Of a DNA stretch of 64,000 bases, positions 1 to 13,425 are shown piece after piece. The position numbers and the translations under genes are program-made. Under the pieces are notes generated by a model, which made no database searches, had not been told where the DNA came from, and worked only from the letters and a program-made list of their open reading frames with translations. Every line of letters starts with the position of its first letter. Position 1 is the first letter of the stretch. This DNA is from Bombus terrestris (Eukaryota; Arthropoda; Insecta; Hymenoptera; Apidae): the NCBI RefSeq assembly GCF_910591885.1, contig NC_063276.1, positions 5,580,001 through 5,644,000 of the forward strand. The letters run 5' to 3'.

Positions 1-2938
1 GGGTAAATATAATAACCGTGGCAACGTTCTATTTCTCTCTCTTTTCATCTGCCGAGAACTTGTTAAACTCTGGCACACTTTCGTTGCAACAAGTCACGCG
101 TCATCATCCAGATTACTATAAATATTAATTATACAATACATGCAACGTATTATATAATTAATTTTGCCTGTCTGAATTTTCTAAATAAGATCTTATCACG
201 TTCGTGCGTGTGAAACAATTTGTCTAAAACTATATATAGTTTGATCAAAGTAACTTTCGTAAAATTAAACATATTTTTCTGGAACGGCCACGTAGTTTTA
301 TTATTCAGATTTGCAAGAATTATCAGTTCCAGAATTTCCGGATAAACGCATTGAAAAATTATCTGCATGGAATAGACGATGTTTTTAGCTCTTTCAGGAT
401 CGACTTTCTTTCCGATCGTGGAAAATATTTCTTCTTCGTGAATTATTGATCATGGAAGTACATCTTTCCTTATGTTCTTGTAAAGAGAACGTAACGTGAT
501 CGAATCTGCTTCAATATTAACGAAGATAAATACATTTATTATTTAATCGATCGTCAAGCATGAAAGGATTAAATTAAACACTACATTTATATTTAACGAA
601 TTTGCATAGCACTTTTTCCAAACTGAAATTTACGTAAGAAAATTGTACGCGTATTCCAATTATTCACGACGATTAATAATAAGATTTCTAATGTCTCGTT
701 TATAATTATCATCGATCGATGTATACGCAATTTATAGAGAATTTCTTCTTCTTTAACTTGGAAGAAATGTTTCATATGCGACAAATTGTTAGACAAGAAT
801 ACAGGAAGGAAGACAGAAATATTATTTAAAAAGTCGATACTTCGTTGTCGTCGTTTCCTCGGTATTATTTCCGGGCGACTTTCCGCTCCCTGAACGAATT
901 GTTAATATTAAATGGATCTTCCTTTTAATGCATGAAGATGCAAGAAAAGACGATGCGCTTTTTACCTTCGACGCATACATTTTCCGCTGGGACATTTGTT
1001 TCTTTTGAAAAATTCATACCTTTTCCGCCTTACGATCTGTAAGCTTTTCAACGTCGTGTTATCTAAAAGCATCAGCGACGCTTATTCAAATCTTACGGTC
1101 GTCGAATACATCTCGTCGAATTAATTTAAAATTATTTAAAAGACTATATTTAATTATTATCAAACACGCCAAATGCCCGTCGTTCCAATTGTAATTTACA
1201 ATATCGTAATGGCTGATACGAATTAATATCTTTGAGAAAATAAAGAAGATTCTCGCTATGTATTTCTTTCTTTAAAGAAGTTTTTAAATTAAGACGATGA
1301 TCGACAGGCAGGATACAGTTACGTACTGGATTTTTATCAAACGTATTGACTAATTACACGTTGGAAGCAAAGGACTGCAAGTTACCTGGAACAACAATTC
1401 CATTTCAAATATCCGTTTTCGCGGCGACACGTTTCCCTCGCCTTTCCAAGTTTCACGAATTTCCTCATCGCGTTGGGAACGTTACCCCGTGATTACGAAG
1501 ATTTCCCGCCCTTAAGCTTCGTCCTTATGAAATATCCGCGTTGCTCGCTCCATGTCCGAGGATATCCCATTGAAGATGACCGAGCAGCGTGCACGTTTTA
1601 ACGATGATTCTTCCATTATGCGGCGATCTTCTCACCCGGCCATACTCGTGGCGGAACAGTCGCGACACGAGTCGAAGCGTCTTTTCTTCCGCCATAATAT
1701 TCCAGATTCTGTATCCCGGCCGGGATAATGAAGACCAAACGAACCAACGATCCTTCCAGCTTATGGAATAACCCAAGGTTAAATCCTTTATTTCATTCGC
1801 GTCTTTCTTACTGCGCATTTTTCTGAATAAAGTGATAGCGCACCTGTGTTCCACCAGAATCGAGTCATTTAGAGAAGAAATATCGATTAATTGTAATTAA
1901 CGAGGAATTATAAACGAAGCGATAAATAATACGGTAAATCGCGTACTTCGGCTTTGACTAGATCTTTATAACGGCGATTATCGTTGGAAGTTGTATAAAT
2001 TTATACGAAACAAATAAATAACAGCATTATAACAACATAAGGACAATAAAGTGCGTTATCGTTGCTATAGCGTAGCAATTAGAACGCAGAATATTTCCAG
2101 CAGTTAATTCGATTATTTCTGCATCGTAATTTCGATGCTCGCTATTAAATCGGCCATATTCTGTCCGTAATGTCGTAGGTAATAACTCGAATTATTATCG
2201 AATGGAACATCATTTGAAAGCATACGCGTCCTTAAAGCACAGCGTCGTGAGAGAAACGTGTTCTTCCTTTTCTATGGATATTACGACCATTCTGCGTGGC
2301 AACAGTCGCGCAACGTGGACCATTCGATTTTATCAATTCGTGCGATAAATAAAGTTATTTATAAATAAAGCAGCAAATTTTCTTTTACCACCGGCTGTGT
2401 GATTTCCAATTGGTCGTTTGCCTTGAATGTCTAGTTTAATTAGGCTGGCGGGAAATTAAAGTGATAACAAAGGCCGGTGAAAGTTTTGGGATTTAATTAA
2501 GAAATATCGCTGATGGACGAACCGATCTCGGATTAGAAGACTTCTGGGGTTGGTAAATCGAAATTCAGAGGTGGCCAATGCAAAAAGCTTGGAGTACACG
2601 TCGCGGAACTTGGCTCTAATTAAGCCGACCGAATTACAGAGTCGAATTGGAAAACTGCGGTCGGCAAGTGTAAAATGACTCGTGCCGCCAGTTTGCCAAG
2701 CGATAAAATCGCAAACAGGGATTGTAGTCGTTGCGCTGCTGCCGAATTCGCAAGAAGGATCCCAAACGAGCCCTCAGTTTCATGCAACTTGCTGCGAATA
2801 TTCCACTGGTGTATAATTCTTCTGTTTAAGTGCTCTTTTATAGACGAAAGTTTGGAATTATTTCTGTAGCCGCCTATATATATTCTTAATAACTTGATTA
2901 TTAATTAGAAAATAATCTATCGATGGTGTTTCGTTATA

Positions 2939-3019
2939 TTGGATTGGCAACTAAATGATTGCGGATGTTGTCAATACCATCTAATGACAAAATCCGCAAT
3001 CACTTAGTTGCCAACGCAA
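2939..3019. mobile_element. 81-bp palindromic mariner derivative (two terminal inverted repeats back to back)
   Basis: The two 30-bp arms at 2944-2973 and 2985-3014 match in reverse complement at about 28 of 30 positions and start T-T-G-G-C-A-A-C. Only about 11 bp separate them. The similarity extends outward a few bases to a TA dinucleotide on each side (2937-2938 and 3020-3021), the target-site duplication expected of mariner/Tc1 elements. There is no coding capacity. The simplest reading is an internally deleted mariner MITE that can fold into a long hairpin. Confidence 0.75.
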
Positions 3020-3904
3020 TATTTATCTGAATGGATTTCTGTCGAGAGAATTTCTAAGGGTAACAGGATTCCGCAGTGACGTGTTCCCAATGACGTCATT
3101 TTAATTCGCCATATTACGAAATAGTTTTACGAACGTGGTACGCAAATTTTTTTGACGTACGTGTACCGTTCCTTTCTACGAAATGGCTGAATTTCATCGA
3201 GGCAAATTCAACCGTATCGTTTCATGTATAATTTTATTCAAAAGTTTGTGCAACCCGGTACGCGTGAGAAATAACGAATTTACTGAAATACGCGAACATG
3301 TGTTGAAAAATATTGCGCCGATTATTACCGCGTTGCGAATATTCATGCAAAATCATGTTTTTCTGAATCTAATGAAAGAAATAGAAGTTAGATGGAAAAG
3401 CGTTTCTTCCAGTGAATATCGTACAGAGTATTTATACGGTGGACATTTTACATGTTTCTGCATATTCTGCATTTCCTGCATTTTTACAACCTGAAAGCTT
3501 TTATAGATGCATGAAAATCCGCAGCCCGATTATTACGAATGCGCTTTGCAATCTGCAGTCTAATAACGGTAATTCCTTTACCCTCGTTCCGAACCTATCG
3601 CGAAAAGGATATGGAATTTCTGACGTAGCGTCCAGTAATTTGCCCGAAAATTGTAAAATAGCGATCGTAAGAAACGCGTAACAGGGAAATATATTCGACT
3701 GGCAGTGTCCGAAAATTTACAAATAGCTCGGGGGACGACGGTAATAGAATTCGCAATTTATCAAGACAGGATGCGGCTCCCAAATTGAATCGTGCAAGTC
3801 GAAGCCGCAGGGGTGGCAAGTTTGCCCTGTAAAATTGAAGTTTCCGGCTGGTGGGGGAGATTAATTACAAAATCGAAGTAGCCCCGTAGCGAGGCGTTGC
3901 GAGG

Positions 3905-3944
3905 GTGCGTGTGTGTGTCTGTCTGTGTGTCTGTGTGTGCCGTT
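3905..3944. repeat. (GT)n-rich simple repeat
   Basis: A run of GT dinucleotides interrupted by CT, about 40 bp long. It creates long chance frames on both strands that should not be read as genes. Confidence 0.85.
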
Positions 3945-4373
3945 GGTGACAAAACTAGGGAATTCCGCAAGTTCTGGGTGGAACCGCAGATTTGACGCCG
4001 TGACACCTCAAAATTCGGCGAGCGCGTTTCGGGGCTGGAAAATCGAGCATGCAAAAGGCACGCTCGCCAGGATCGAATTCTGGCGAAAAATTCAGCAAGA
4101 ATAAAGAGAATAGAGGCAAAGGGACACGGAATTCGGCGAAAACTTGACGATAGCGATAGAACCAAGTTCGATATGTGCTCATCAATTCTAGTCAATTTTT
4201 TGATAGACACGAACGTCTTGTTTTAATTTCTGACGCTAGATCACTGGCCGTAAGAAGTTATTTTTTATTTTTCTGCGTTATCTGCACTTGGAATATATTT
4301 GATCCCATCATTCATCCAGGTCTGTCTTGTGCATAACGCTTGGAACCATTTATTCTCTGATTCGGTGCTTTCG

Positions 4374-4550
4374 AATGATTTTATCGGAAGAAAATACGCA
4401 GTTATAAACTATTATGTAATTGCTATAAATCTATAGGAATTTTGAAATGATTTTATCGAAAAGATGTACAGTTACAACTGCTGCATAAACGCTATAAATC
4501 CGTATATTGGTACATTGGAATGATTTTGCCAAAGAAATACAACCTAAAAG
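4374..4550 (+). repeat. 72-bp minisatellite, about 2.5 diverged copies
   Basis: The phrase A-A-T-G-A-T-T-T-T recurs at 4374, 4446 and 4519, giving a period of 72-73 bp. The following parts of the first two copies align well (a TACAGTTA or CGCAGTTA block, then a CTATAAATC block). The third copy is partial. The copies are diverged, so the duplication is old. Confidence 0.65.
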
Positions 4551-4659
4551 TTACAAGGATCGCGCGATTGCACAACTTTTACGAACATAAGTCAGTCCTA
4601 CTGTACTTTCATAGTACTCGTAAAAGTAAAATGGCTTTTATTCGAAAATTTTATATTCG

Positions 4660-5000
4660 AAGCTGCTTGGAATGCGCTCGATCCCGTCGCCGTTTGGCGA
4701 TCCCAGCGGCGGGAAAATCCGCGCTTTCGGATGGCAAATTAAAAAACAAATTCCACCGATATCAAGATATAGCCGAGGCTGTCCGGTCCACGCTCCGCTA
4801 TTATCTTTCACCTGTAAATCAATTTTCGTCGGTGGACCGCACGGCCGAAAAATCCGCCGTGAAAATATTTGGCAATCGTATCTCTTTGGACGCGTCGCGC
4901 TCGAAGCCGAGGGCTGTCGCGCGAAATCCCGTTCGATTGATCGTTACCGCGCCATTCATGAGTCTGAAATGCAATTAATTAACCTTTCGTAGCGAGACCC
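4660..5000. promoter_or_regulatory. GC- and CpG-rich unique block, candidate regulatory element
   Basis: This block of about 340 bp is clearly richer in G+C and CpG than its neighbours and not repetitive. It ends in a cluster of ATTA/TAAT homeodomain-type cores (AATTAATTAA around 4974, and another just downstream near 5010). Two frames are open through most of it (4520-4978 and 4672-4992, both +), but neither shows a domain and the frames overlap, which is what high GC content produces by chance. A regulatory role is inference. Confidence 0.25.
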
Positions 5001-6719
5001 ACGTTGGATTAATTGTTCGTTTTTCGATTTTCATCGCGTGACCTCCCTTCTCGACGCGCTGACAGCTTCCTTTTTTCTTCCGTTTTTATTAAAAAATCGA
5101 CGCGGGCCTCGCAGCTGCGAATAAATATCGATTACCATCGACAGGCGGAGTAGATTTCATATACAAAGTACATTGATGAAAATAGCAGGGATACCGATCG
5201 AGAAAAACGACATTTTCCAGGATTCGCGTTTCGTTGTTTCGCTTATCGTGCTTCATGACGCACTATATGCTTACTCCACGCATGTATAACCTGTCGCGAT
5301 AGTAACGGGCAATTTTTCACGGGAAACTAAATCGAAAACACAAGCTGCAGTTTTGTCGAAAATCGCTTTGTTTTGAGGGAAAAGAGTAATTTCGGACAAC
5401 GAGTCCCTCGTGGACCGAGTGCTTCGCCGAAAAAATGTTCGTTTTGTAGCATCTCTCGTTACGTTTAATTCTTAATTCTGACGTTTCTTTCGTGCCATTT
5501 TTCAGCCAGTAGTGTTTTTTTTTTTTTTTTTTACCTTCGAACTTCTCGCAAGTTTTCCGAGGAAAGTTTGCGAGAATGGAAAATATGGAAACACGGACGT
5601 GAAAGATAACACGTGAGCAATCTTTCCGGCCGAATGTCGAAATAAAAGAAGTATAACGATTGAAAAGCATAACTAAATTAATTGCCATGACGAGATGGAA
5701 ATATATCGATTGCGCGGTAATTGGAAAATAATGAAATTTGGATGAAATTTAAATTTGACGAAAATTAGATTTCCAGTTATAAAGGAGGACATTGGACTTA
5801 ATTGGAAACATTCAACGTCATGTGTTACTCAATTGCGTAATTATGGCAATGTTTATTACGTTCTAAACAATATTGGACGTACAGTCGTAGCCAACGGTCA
5901 AACGTCGTTTATTATCGCTTGCACTTATTGTTAGCGCTATCTGCATCTCGTCACGCAATCTTTAGAATACTAGAATGCTCGAATCGTAAAAACGTAAAAC
6001 GAGAATACAGATGCGAGCGTGCTGAATAGAAACACGTAAGTAATTTAAATACGAGCTACGAACAAGGAGGCGCAAATTCAATGGCGAAGGTTAACCGTTT
6101 GATCGAGTAGCCAGTGAAACGGCACGGAAACTGAAATTATTCGGTAAAAAATTGCAACGTGTCTGCTGGTCGATAATCACGCGTTCTTGTCGAGGAAACT
6201 TTCTGTATCTTCCTAGATTCATTGCACCATTTTGGAAAGAGTGGAACATCCAACGAAACAATTAATAATAATTATTAGACTACGGATACTCCGACATTTC
6301 TGATAAATTGAAAAGCGCAGAAATTCAGAGCTTGCACGTATTATACGAAAATGTATGAAATATTCAAAGCTGAGTAATGGTTATAATTTTTGGTAGGCGA
6401 AATAAATTATCATAGCACGCGTAAGTTCCATTTTCTCAATTCTCATAGAAATATGAAACAGCCTAACGATAATTATAACCATATTTTGGATATTTTATAT
6501 ATTTTTGTGTATTATATGAGCGTGATCAAAAAGTTGGTTTTCTGAAAAATCAAAAACTTTCTAATTTCCCGGTCTAGGAAACGTCGATTGAAGAAACGAT
6601 CGTTCTTATGTCGTTGATTACTTAAACTTTGATTAAAATTTGATTGTCTACTAAATAAGTCGTATTTCTACGACTTCGGATTTTCCGATCGTTTGAAATC
6701 GAACAACAAAGAGTTTAAC

Positions 6720-7033
6720 GTCGTTGCTCGTTAGAAACTTTTCGACGAGAAAGCAATACAATTTCTCAACCACCGTGATCAACAGATATGGCATCGTTCC
6801 ACTTCTTTTCAGTTGCAAGAACGAACAAAACTATGAAAGGACAACGATTTCACAGCATAAAACAAAAGAGGCTGAACGAACTAAAAGGCGTGCAACAAAG
6901 TAAATTTCAAAAATGTTTTCAGCGATGGAGAAAACGTTGGCAGAAGCGTATTATTATTAATGGACATTGCTTTGAAACTGGACAATATAAATATCGAGGA
7001 ATAAATATATATTATCCTAAAGAGAAAAATTAA
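6720..7033 (+). pseudogene. Mariner-family transposase, C-terminal relic
   Basis: In one frame this reads a Q-P-P block, an in-frame stop (TGA at 6776-6778) and then S-T-D-M-A-S-F-H-F-F, the worn form of the mariner signature P-P-Y-S-P-D-L-A-P-x-D-F-F. The third catalytic aspartate of the D,D34D triad is His here. Downstream the frame continues with M-K-G-Q-R-F-H-S-I and F-Q-K-C-F-Q-R-W-R-K-R-W, the conserved C-terminal helix of mariner transposases, and ends with a TAA at 7031-7033. The DNA-binding domain and the first two catalytic aspartates are absent. A sequence at about 6510-6530 (T-G-A-T-C-A-A-A-A-A-G-T-T) resembles a mariner end, but no matching right end was found. The copy is dead. 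Confidence 0.85.
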
Positions 7034-10000
7034 AAGTTGTTCGATCTTCTTTTAAACCTTTAAACTTACCACGGATGCAAAATGTTCACAGTTTAATTAT
7101 AAAAGAGAAGAATTTGCGGAAGGAAAGGAATCTATCAACTAAAGTTCTCTATTTACCCACTGGACGATGCAGAAAATTCCGCAATCATCGACTAACGAAA
7201 AACAGCCGGACTTTGGCGATAAATAACCCAAACCCGGGTTCGTGAATCGCGATACCATCGAACAGTGTGCATCGACAGTGTGCAACGATACGGAAGGATT
7301 CATGACACTCTCTCCACTCTGTTTTGCCTCCATAAACTCTTTCGAGGCACGATACAGTGCATCATGTTGGTCCGATAAGGCACAACTACTGCCTCTGACC
7401 ATCGAATTCAGACTACACGAAGAAATTTCACGTCTCTAACTACTACGCTGCGACATAAATGACAAACTATCTTTGATAGCCCAAATTATTGCAAAAATAA
7501 GACAAACGCAAGAGAAAAATCAAGAATAACGAAACTGCCTTGGAAGATTTACTTTCGAGGAAATTGAGCTTGAAAGCTTTTTAACTTTTGTTTAATTTAT
7601 CTGTTTGCGGGCAGCAATCCCTTTGGTATTTTGCAATGTAAAAAAAGGTACACGTATTGTAAGAATAAAAATATTACAGGAAAAATAAACGTAAAATTTA
7701 GACGCATGTATCTATAACAAGTGTATCGAAGAATGTTTGAACGAATCAAGGGGCTGGTCAAATGGATCAACCTCGAATATGAACAGCTGTACGATTTACA
7801 TAATTAAAATACCTGTATGCTGCGCGGTATTGTTCAGAATGAAGCAAATTGAAATTCCTTGGGCTCCTATAAAGAACGTTTATGGAAAATAGCTGAATAA
7901 TATCGAGATAGGATATAAGATTTTTGAATACGTTACAAGCAAAAATGACATCAAACATGATCCTTATGCCGCTCAACGACTGAAGATTCAAATCACTGAG
8001 AACCGTGTCATAAGGGCGAGAAAAGGGAAGCATAGGGCAGTCAGGATGTTTCGCAACGAGTCTGCGGAGTTTACGTTGAATAGTCTGAATTTTGTAACTG
8101 CGCGATTCGATTTGTCGAGTATACGTGCATTTGACTAATTGTCGATTAGACAGGAGCGAGTAACAGGCAGAAGATTATTCCAACTGTGAAAACAAATCGA
8201 AAATTACGGAATAACATTTTTGTCGCTACAACTCTCGTTTTATAAATATTCGCCCGCGTGGTTGTACATATCAAATCAAAATATATTCTATTCGTACTTT
8301 CTCATTAAAAACTCGAAGTTCCCCTTCTATCCAATAAAATTGAATATCAGAAGCTGTTAATCTGCAACGTGTGTCTTCAAACGTTCATTTAATTTCCTTT
8401 CTGTCGGAAATTCTTTCCGCTCGAATTACAATAATTCGCCGATTATTTTAATCGCGCTATCCGACACGCAAAACGAACAGATTAAAATGCTCCGTTAACG
8501 TCTAATAGAACTGTGAAAGGTGAAATAATTACTTACTTTCCTCGAACGGAACACGGAAAGGTCTTAAGCAAAGCGGACCTATAGGTATAAATGCTAGCAA
8601 TTAGAATTCCGTTTTTCTATTTAAACTTAGAAACGATAATTCAAGTTGATAAGACGGCGAGGCAGACTCTTTAAACGACTGTTTCGCCCGTCACGCAATT
8701 CGAAAGGCACGCTAAAACCGTGCAGAAACAGGAGAAAAAGGAAACAGCCTGGCCATTATTGCATCGTGACGCGAAAGTCGATACGAAAGCTGCATTTGAA
8801 TTTCCGGCGAAAGATGAATTATAACGGCAACGATAAGGGGTTTTGTACGAGCTATGAAACATAAGGGAAAAACGCAAGTACCATAACCGCTTACATTTCC
8901 AGAGATAAGCGACGCTGCCTCGATGTTCGTCCCATCGCGAAACATCTGCCATTTTTATTCTTCCTTATACGACGACTATTTTAGTATTTTTCTCGAACTC
9001 TCAACTCTTTTATTTCTTTATACCTCGTTCCATTTTTTCCTCTGTAAGGAAGAGGAGATACGAGCCATTTATTCGAATCAAATATCTTTTTAATTGCCAA
9101 ATATATTTAACTATGATACCTATTTAATCTGCCATTAGCAAAATCAGTCGTTTACGTTTACATTCATTTCTTTTGTTACTCTAATCTTTGACAAAAGTTC
9201 TGAGAAGATTTTAGGATATTTACCGGAATCTGTACTACGTTATACAATCAGTTTGTAAGCCAAATGTTTGAAAGGCTTTTCAGGGATAATAAACGTTCGC
9301 CCGCGAGAAACTTGCGAATGAAATATCGCTCGAGATACGAACGATCCTAGTTGCTTATGCGAATATTAATTTTTCATAAAAGAAGCATGTTTCTTCCGAT
9401 GTTTTTTCTTTTTCTTTTTTTTTTATAAAAGATATAGCGTATCAAAATTTAAGATGAGTCTTAGTTAGCGGAAATATAAAATTTCCAAATATTCCAATCT
9501 CTCGTTGCTTCATTTTTGCCGTTTCCAAAGACGCGTTTCATCTGCTGTATAATTTTCGACGAAATTTGCATTCGTTTTAAAAGGTCGCGCAACCGTGTCG
9601 TATTATCGCTATAGCTTTTTTTGTTTGAAACTGAAAATTCCGATTACGCGACAGCCTCGTGCTTCTGTTTCGTAATTAGCGGTCCTCCGGCGTATGAATC
9701 GCGTTATCGTTATGACGCTCTACGCTGAAATAGTCGGTGTTTCGCGACGACTGGTTTCAGATAAATCTGCTAGTAAAGGGTTCGTTAGCTACCGGCCCTT
9801 TCCCTATTGAAATAAAAATTACGTACCGTTTTCCATCCTTCGCCAATGGTTAGGTGCAATGCGCTTCGAGCGAAATAATTTTATATCAAATTCATGCGCC
9901 CGCGACGTAAGAAGAATATCGTAGTAAGAAGAAGTGGCATGCACGTTGGGAATTCTACTGTTGGGATAAAAATTGTGTGGCATAAAAATTCGCCCTGATT

Positions 10001-10320
10001 TCATTTCGATTTTACATTGTAGTAAAAAAACGTCACAGACATTCGGCGAGGGTCGAAAGTGGATATACGTGTCGAAGACATGGAATTTATTCGGGAACCC
10101 TTTCACGTGTGTCGCATAAATTGAAAATTCATTGAAAAGATGTGAAGTAGGGGAATACAGGTTAACGGTAACGAAACGCGGCTAAATCTATAGATAAATT
10201 GATACTATACGAGCCTCATTTTTCTATATCATTGAAGGTGCCATTTATTTTATTTCATCGAAATTGTGTCACTTATAATTAATGTTGTTAAAACGTGATA
10301 AAGTATAAGAAATTATACTG

Positions 10321-10756
10321 TGTAGTAGAAGCGAAATGGTGACAGTAGAACATATTCTAATCGAGTGTCCTTACAAATAGGCAATGCGGATCAGCTTCCT
10401 TAAAAAATATGGACGTTGCAGGCATCCTTTTTCTTCGAGAAGAAAAGCTAACAAAAGATACATACGTATGCATAAAATCGTGTACGAGATTAAAATGCCT
10501 CTATTTAGAAGACTGAAGAGGAAAATAAGTTGGACATTACAATAGGAACAAACTGGAGAAAATTGATCTATCGAATTAACTAACAGCAAGGGACCATAGT
10601 CTTAACGAAACAGTTAATCCACTGTATAAACTTAAAACACCATTTATTTTATATTTATTTACCACGTACACTTATATATATGTGTGTATGTTATATTATA
10701 TATAACAAGATTGCACTGGGCATAAGCTTTATACAATAAATAAATACTACTACTAT
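10321..10756 (+). mobile_element. Non-LTR retrotransposon (LINE), 3' end fragment
   Basis: The + frame ending at 10543-10545 reads T-V-E-H-I-L-I-E-C-P-Y-K, the Cys/His block found near the C-terminus of LINE-encoded reverse transcriptase/RNase H proteins. It has one in-frame stop (10378-10380), then a basic tail rich in Lys and Arg. After the stop comes an AT-rich 3' untranslated region with the phrase C-A-C-T-G-G-G-C-A-T-A-A-G-C-T-T. The end is a short tandem tail of AATAAATAAATACTACTAC type (10732-10756), typical of LINE 3' ends. The element is strongly 5' truncated and inactive. The clade is not resolved, and the left boundary is approximate. Confidence 0.7.
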
Positions 10757-11125
10757 ATACACGTAACTATGGTCCGTTTTCTTAGGCCACATTCGATCAC
10801 AAGATGTCTGGAAAGTATAATTATTGCAATATGAATTTCATTATGGCGAGATAAGTCGTGGCGGATAATTATATTAAAAATTCTAAATTGTATAATTTTC
10901 TGCAATAATTTACCCCGTCCTAACCGAATTCATACATGTAAATCCTTTTTTCTCTCCACAAATCTTGCTACGTCTCTTAAAAAGAAAATGCCCATCGTCC
11001 TGTCGGTTGCATCTCTACCAATTTTAATATAGCTTCAACAGAATCTGTCCCTGAGGACGTAATCTCTCGAACGTGATTCGCCCGGGGAACATATTAAACG
11101 AAGAGCCTGTGCCCGACAGGGAAAA

Positions 11126-11182
11126 AGAGAGAGAAAGAGAGAGAGAGAGAGATTCGAAAAAGTAAAAAAAAAAAAAAGAAAA
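11126..11182. repeat. (GA)n and poly-A simple repeat
   Basis: A run of GA dinucleotides followed by A-rich sequence. It makes a Ser/Phe-rich shadow frame on the opposite strand. Confidence 0.85.
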
Positions 11183-13199
11183 AGAAAATGATTCTGAAAA
11201 AGAAAAAAGGGGAAACTGAGAGTAAACGACAAGAACGTCGCGATAAGACCCGGGAGCGTTTATTTAACCCTTAAAAGCTTGCCGGCATCCAATTTCCCCG
11301 GTCAAGTTTCCCCGACAGTCTCGGCTAATAAACATTCTCCGTTGCTCTTCTTTCTGTTGCAGCTCTATCGACACACGTACTTGGCCCACTACAGGATCGT
11401 GAATCTGCAGACCTTGTAAGTAAACTAGTGGCGAGGCCGTGGGCCATTTCACCTAATCGTATCTCAATCTTATTCCACCTCACACAGGGGTCACAGAACT
11501 TCAGATTTGCATTTTAATCTTCGCGCCACCGCGAAGCGGCGCGATCATTCGAAAGGGGCTGCCGGCGTGCAAATTACGACCGCGAGAATTTCATCCACAG
11601 CGACCTAACCCGCGGTGTTCGTTTTAATCGCGAAACGCGACGCGAAGCATCTCCCCAATCCTTTTCCCTAGTTGACATATTTGTGGTTTCTCGGTTTCAC
11701 AACCCGTCTGTTTTTATTAGCACGTTGCGGCTTATTTCGCGGTTTGCTTCTTCGGGACAGATGTGAGAACGATATTTTGTTGAAGAAGCAAAGATATGCC
11801 GGAGAAAAGTATTAATAATTAGAACAACAGCCATAGTTTGCCCAAATTGTACGCCTTCTGCTGTCTTTATTCTTTAAATGTTTTATTATATATCTGTCAT
11901 TTTACTCGTATTATGCGCCAATTACTAAAGCAAAATTTGTGGTCGAAGTTTTTCGCCAGATATAACGAGTAGGTGTCCTAATATTATGTAATCTCGTCAT
12001 CGTGAAATTTTTCGCCATCGTCGTTTAAAATTTAAAACTTTTCTCGGACTCGCCAGCAGTAGGAGTTTACTCGGGAGATCTCTGGACGTTAATTTGCCAT
12101 TTAACAGTGCTTATATTACGATTAGAGCCAACGCCGCTTACCTGGAATTCGTTTCCACCCACTTTGCCACTGGCTTAATCGCACTCGCTGGTGCGCCACG
12201 AATTTCTCTTGCAGTCACTGCCCCGAAGTCTTTATTGCTATCCTTCGCGGCTTTTCAACTCCGTACGTACGACCAGATGATGTTGTAGCCTGAGAGAATA
12301 GTTTCGAGCAGATGATAATTACGTGAAATTTCTTCGTTTCTGCGTATCGAGCTATACATGTCACAAATATATGTTTCCAATAAATATCTTGTAATTTCTA
12401 TATATAACGTCAGGTTAGTTTCAAGCTTTGCCTCGATTCTCGTCATAGCGTTAATTAAATCTCACTATGTTCAGCACAACGTACTTAACACGTTCGTGAA
12501 ACACTTTCGCCAACCTGTATTCTATGCATTTGCTGAACAAGTTTCAAAGAATCTACGCGATGTATCCTGTCACAAATATTATTTAACGTAATTGCACAAC
12601 ACTTTATTGCACATGTTATCTCACGTGACGCGTGTAACGCTCCTGCCAACATCCATAGGAGATAAATTTTCGTCACGAACTGTGACCGCCTGTGTTAAGC
12701 TCGCGCGTATCGACTTCCTCGATTAGAATGAGAAACTTTCGTGGAAAGCTCGCTAATTACAACCGAATATCGATCGGTATTTTCATCTTAAGACCCCTTA
12801 AGGCTAAAGTAGTAGATTTACGTTGGGTAGAGTGGGAGTGAAAACCGATTCCCGACGGATTATCCGCTTGGTAAACGACGTTAGATCGGAAGCTGGCGAA
12901 AAGCCGCGGAAGCCTTCCATAAAGTTTCGAATGGAGCATGAAAGTTCTATAGAAACGTAACAACCAATATTGTTCGAAAGGTTAGAGGGTTTTTTCGTTG
13001 ACGGGAGCAAGGGTCGAGAACGGTTTTAGAAATGGCGGGAACTTTTCGCTGTTCACGCCGGCGTATTTCGAAAGTTCGGTCCTTCAAAGTTTGGAGTTAT
13101 AGCCGCGGCCGTATTTCAAGCCAGGAAGCTCGTCCATCGCGTTCCGTTTGAGAAACATTTGGAACATTTACCATCTACGTTTATTCTCCGACCTATTAA

Positions 13200-13425
13200 C
13201 ACGTGAGCCGCCACGCGAATTTTATATATTTTTGCCTAGCAGCCGCGATAGATCGAAATATACCGCGCCATAAAATTGAATTTTTGCGATATATGATATT
13301 TTTTTCTATATAATCATGTTATACAGATATGTTTGTATTGTTCAGAATTTGTCAGTGAAATTTATCTTATTTTAAGTATTTTAAGAAATTTGGTAATCAA
13401 TGACTACGTGGCGCTCAAAATTGCG
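13200..13425. mobile_element. Possible piggyBac-type MITE, 226 bp between TTAA sites
   Basis: The stretch is flanked by TTAA at 13196-13199 and 13426-13429. The left end reads C-A-C-G-T-G-A-G-C-C-G-C-C-A-C-G. The reverse complement of the right end carries T-G-A-G-C-G-C-C-A-C-G a few bases in, so the ends match with one short gap. The style resembles the ends of the clear piggyBac relic at 54187. The interior is AT-rich and non-coding. TTAA is common in AT-rich DNA, so this is only a moderate call. Confidence 0.4.

Noticed and set aside
3761..4210. 149-codon minus frame
   Set aside because: Runs through the (GT)n repeat, giving Thr/His/Asp repeats, with no domain; overlapping frames are open too.
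4520..4978. 152-codon + frame
   Set aside because: No family motif, basic low-similarity composition, and a second overlapping frame (4672-4992) is equally open. It coincides with a CpG-rich block.
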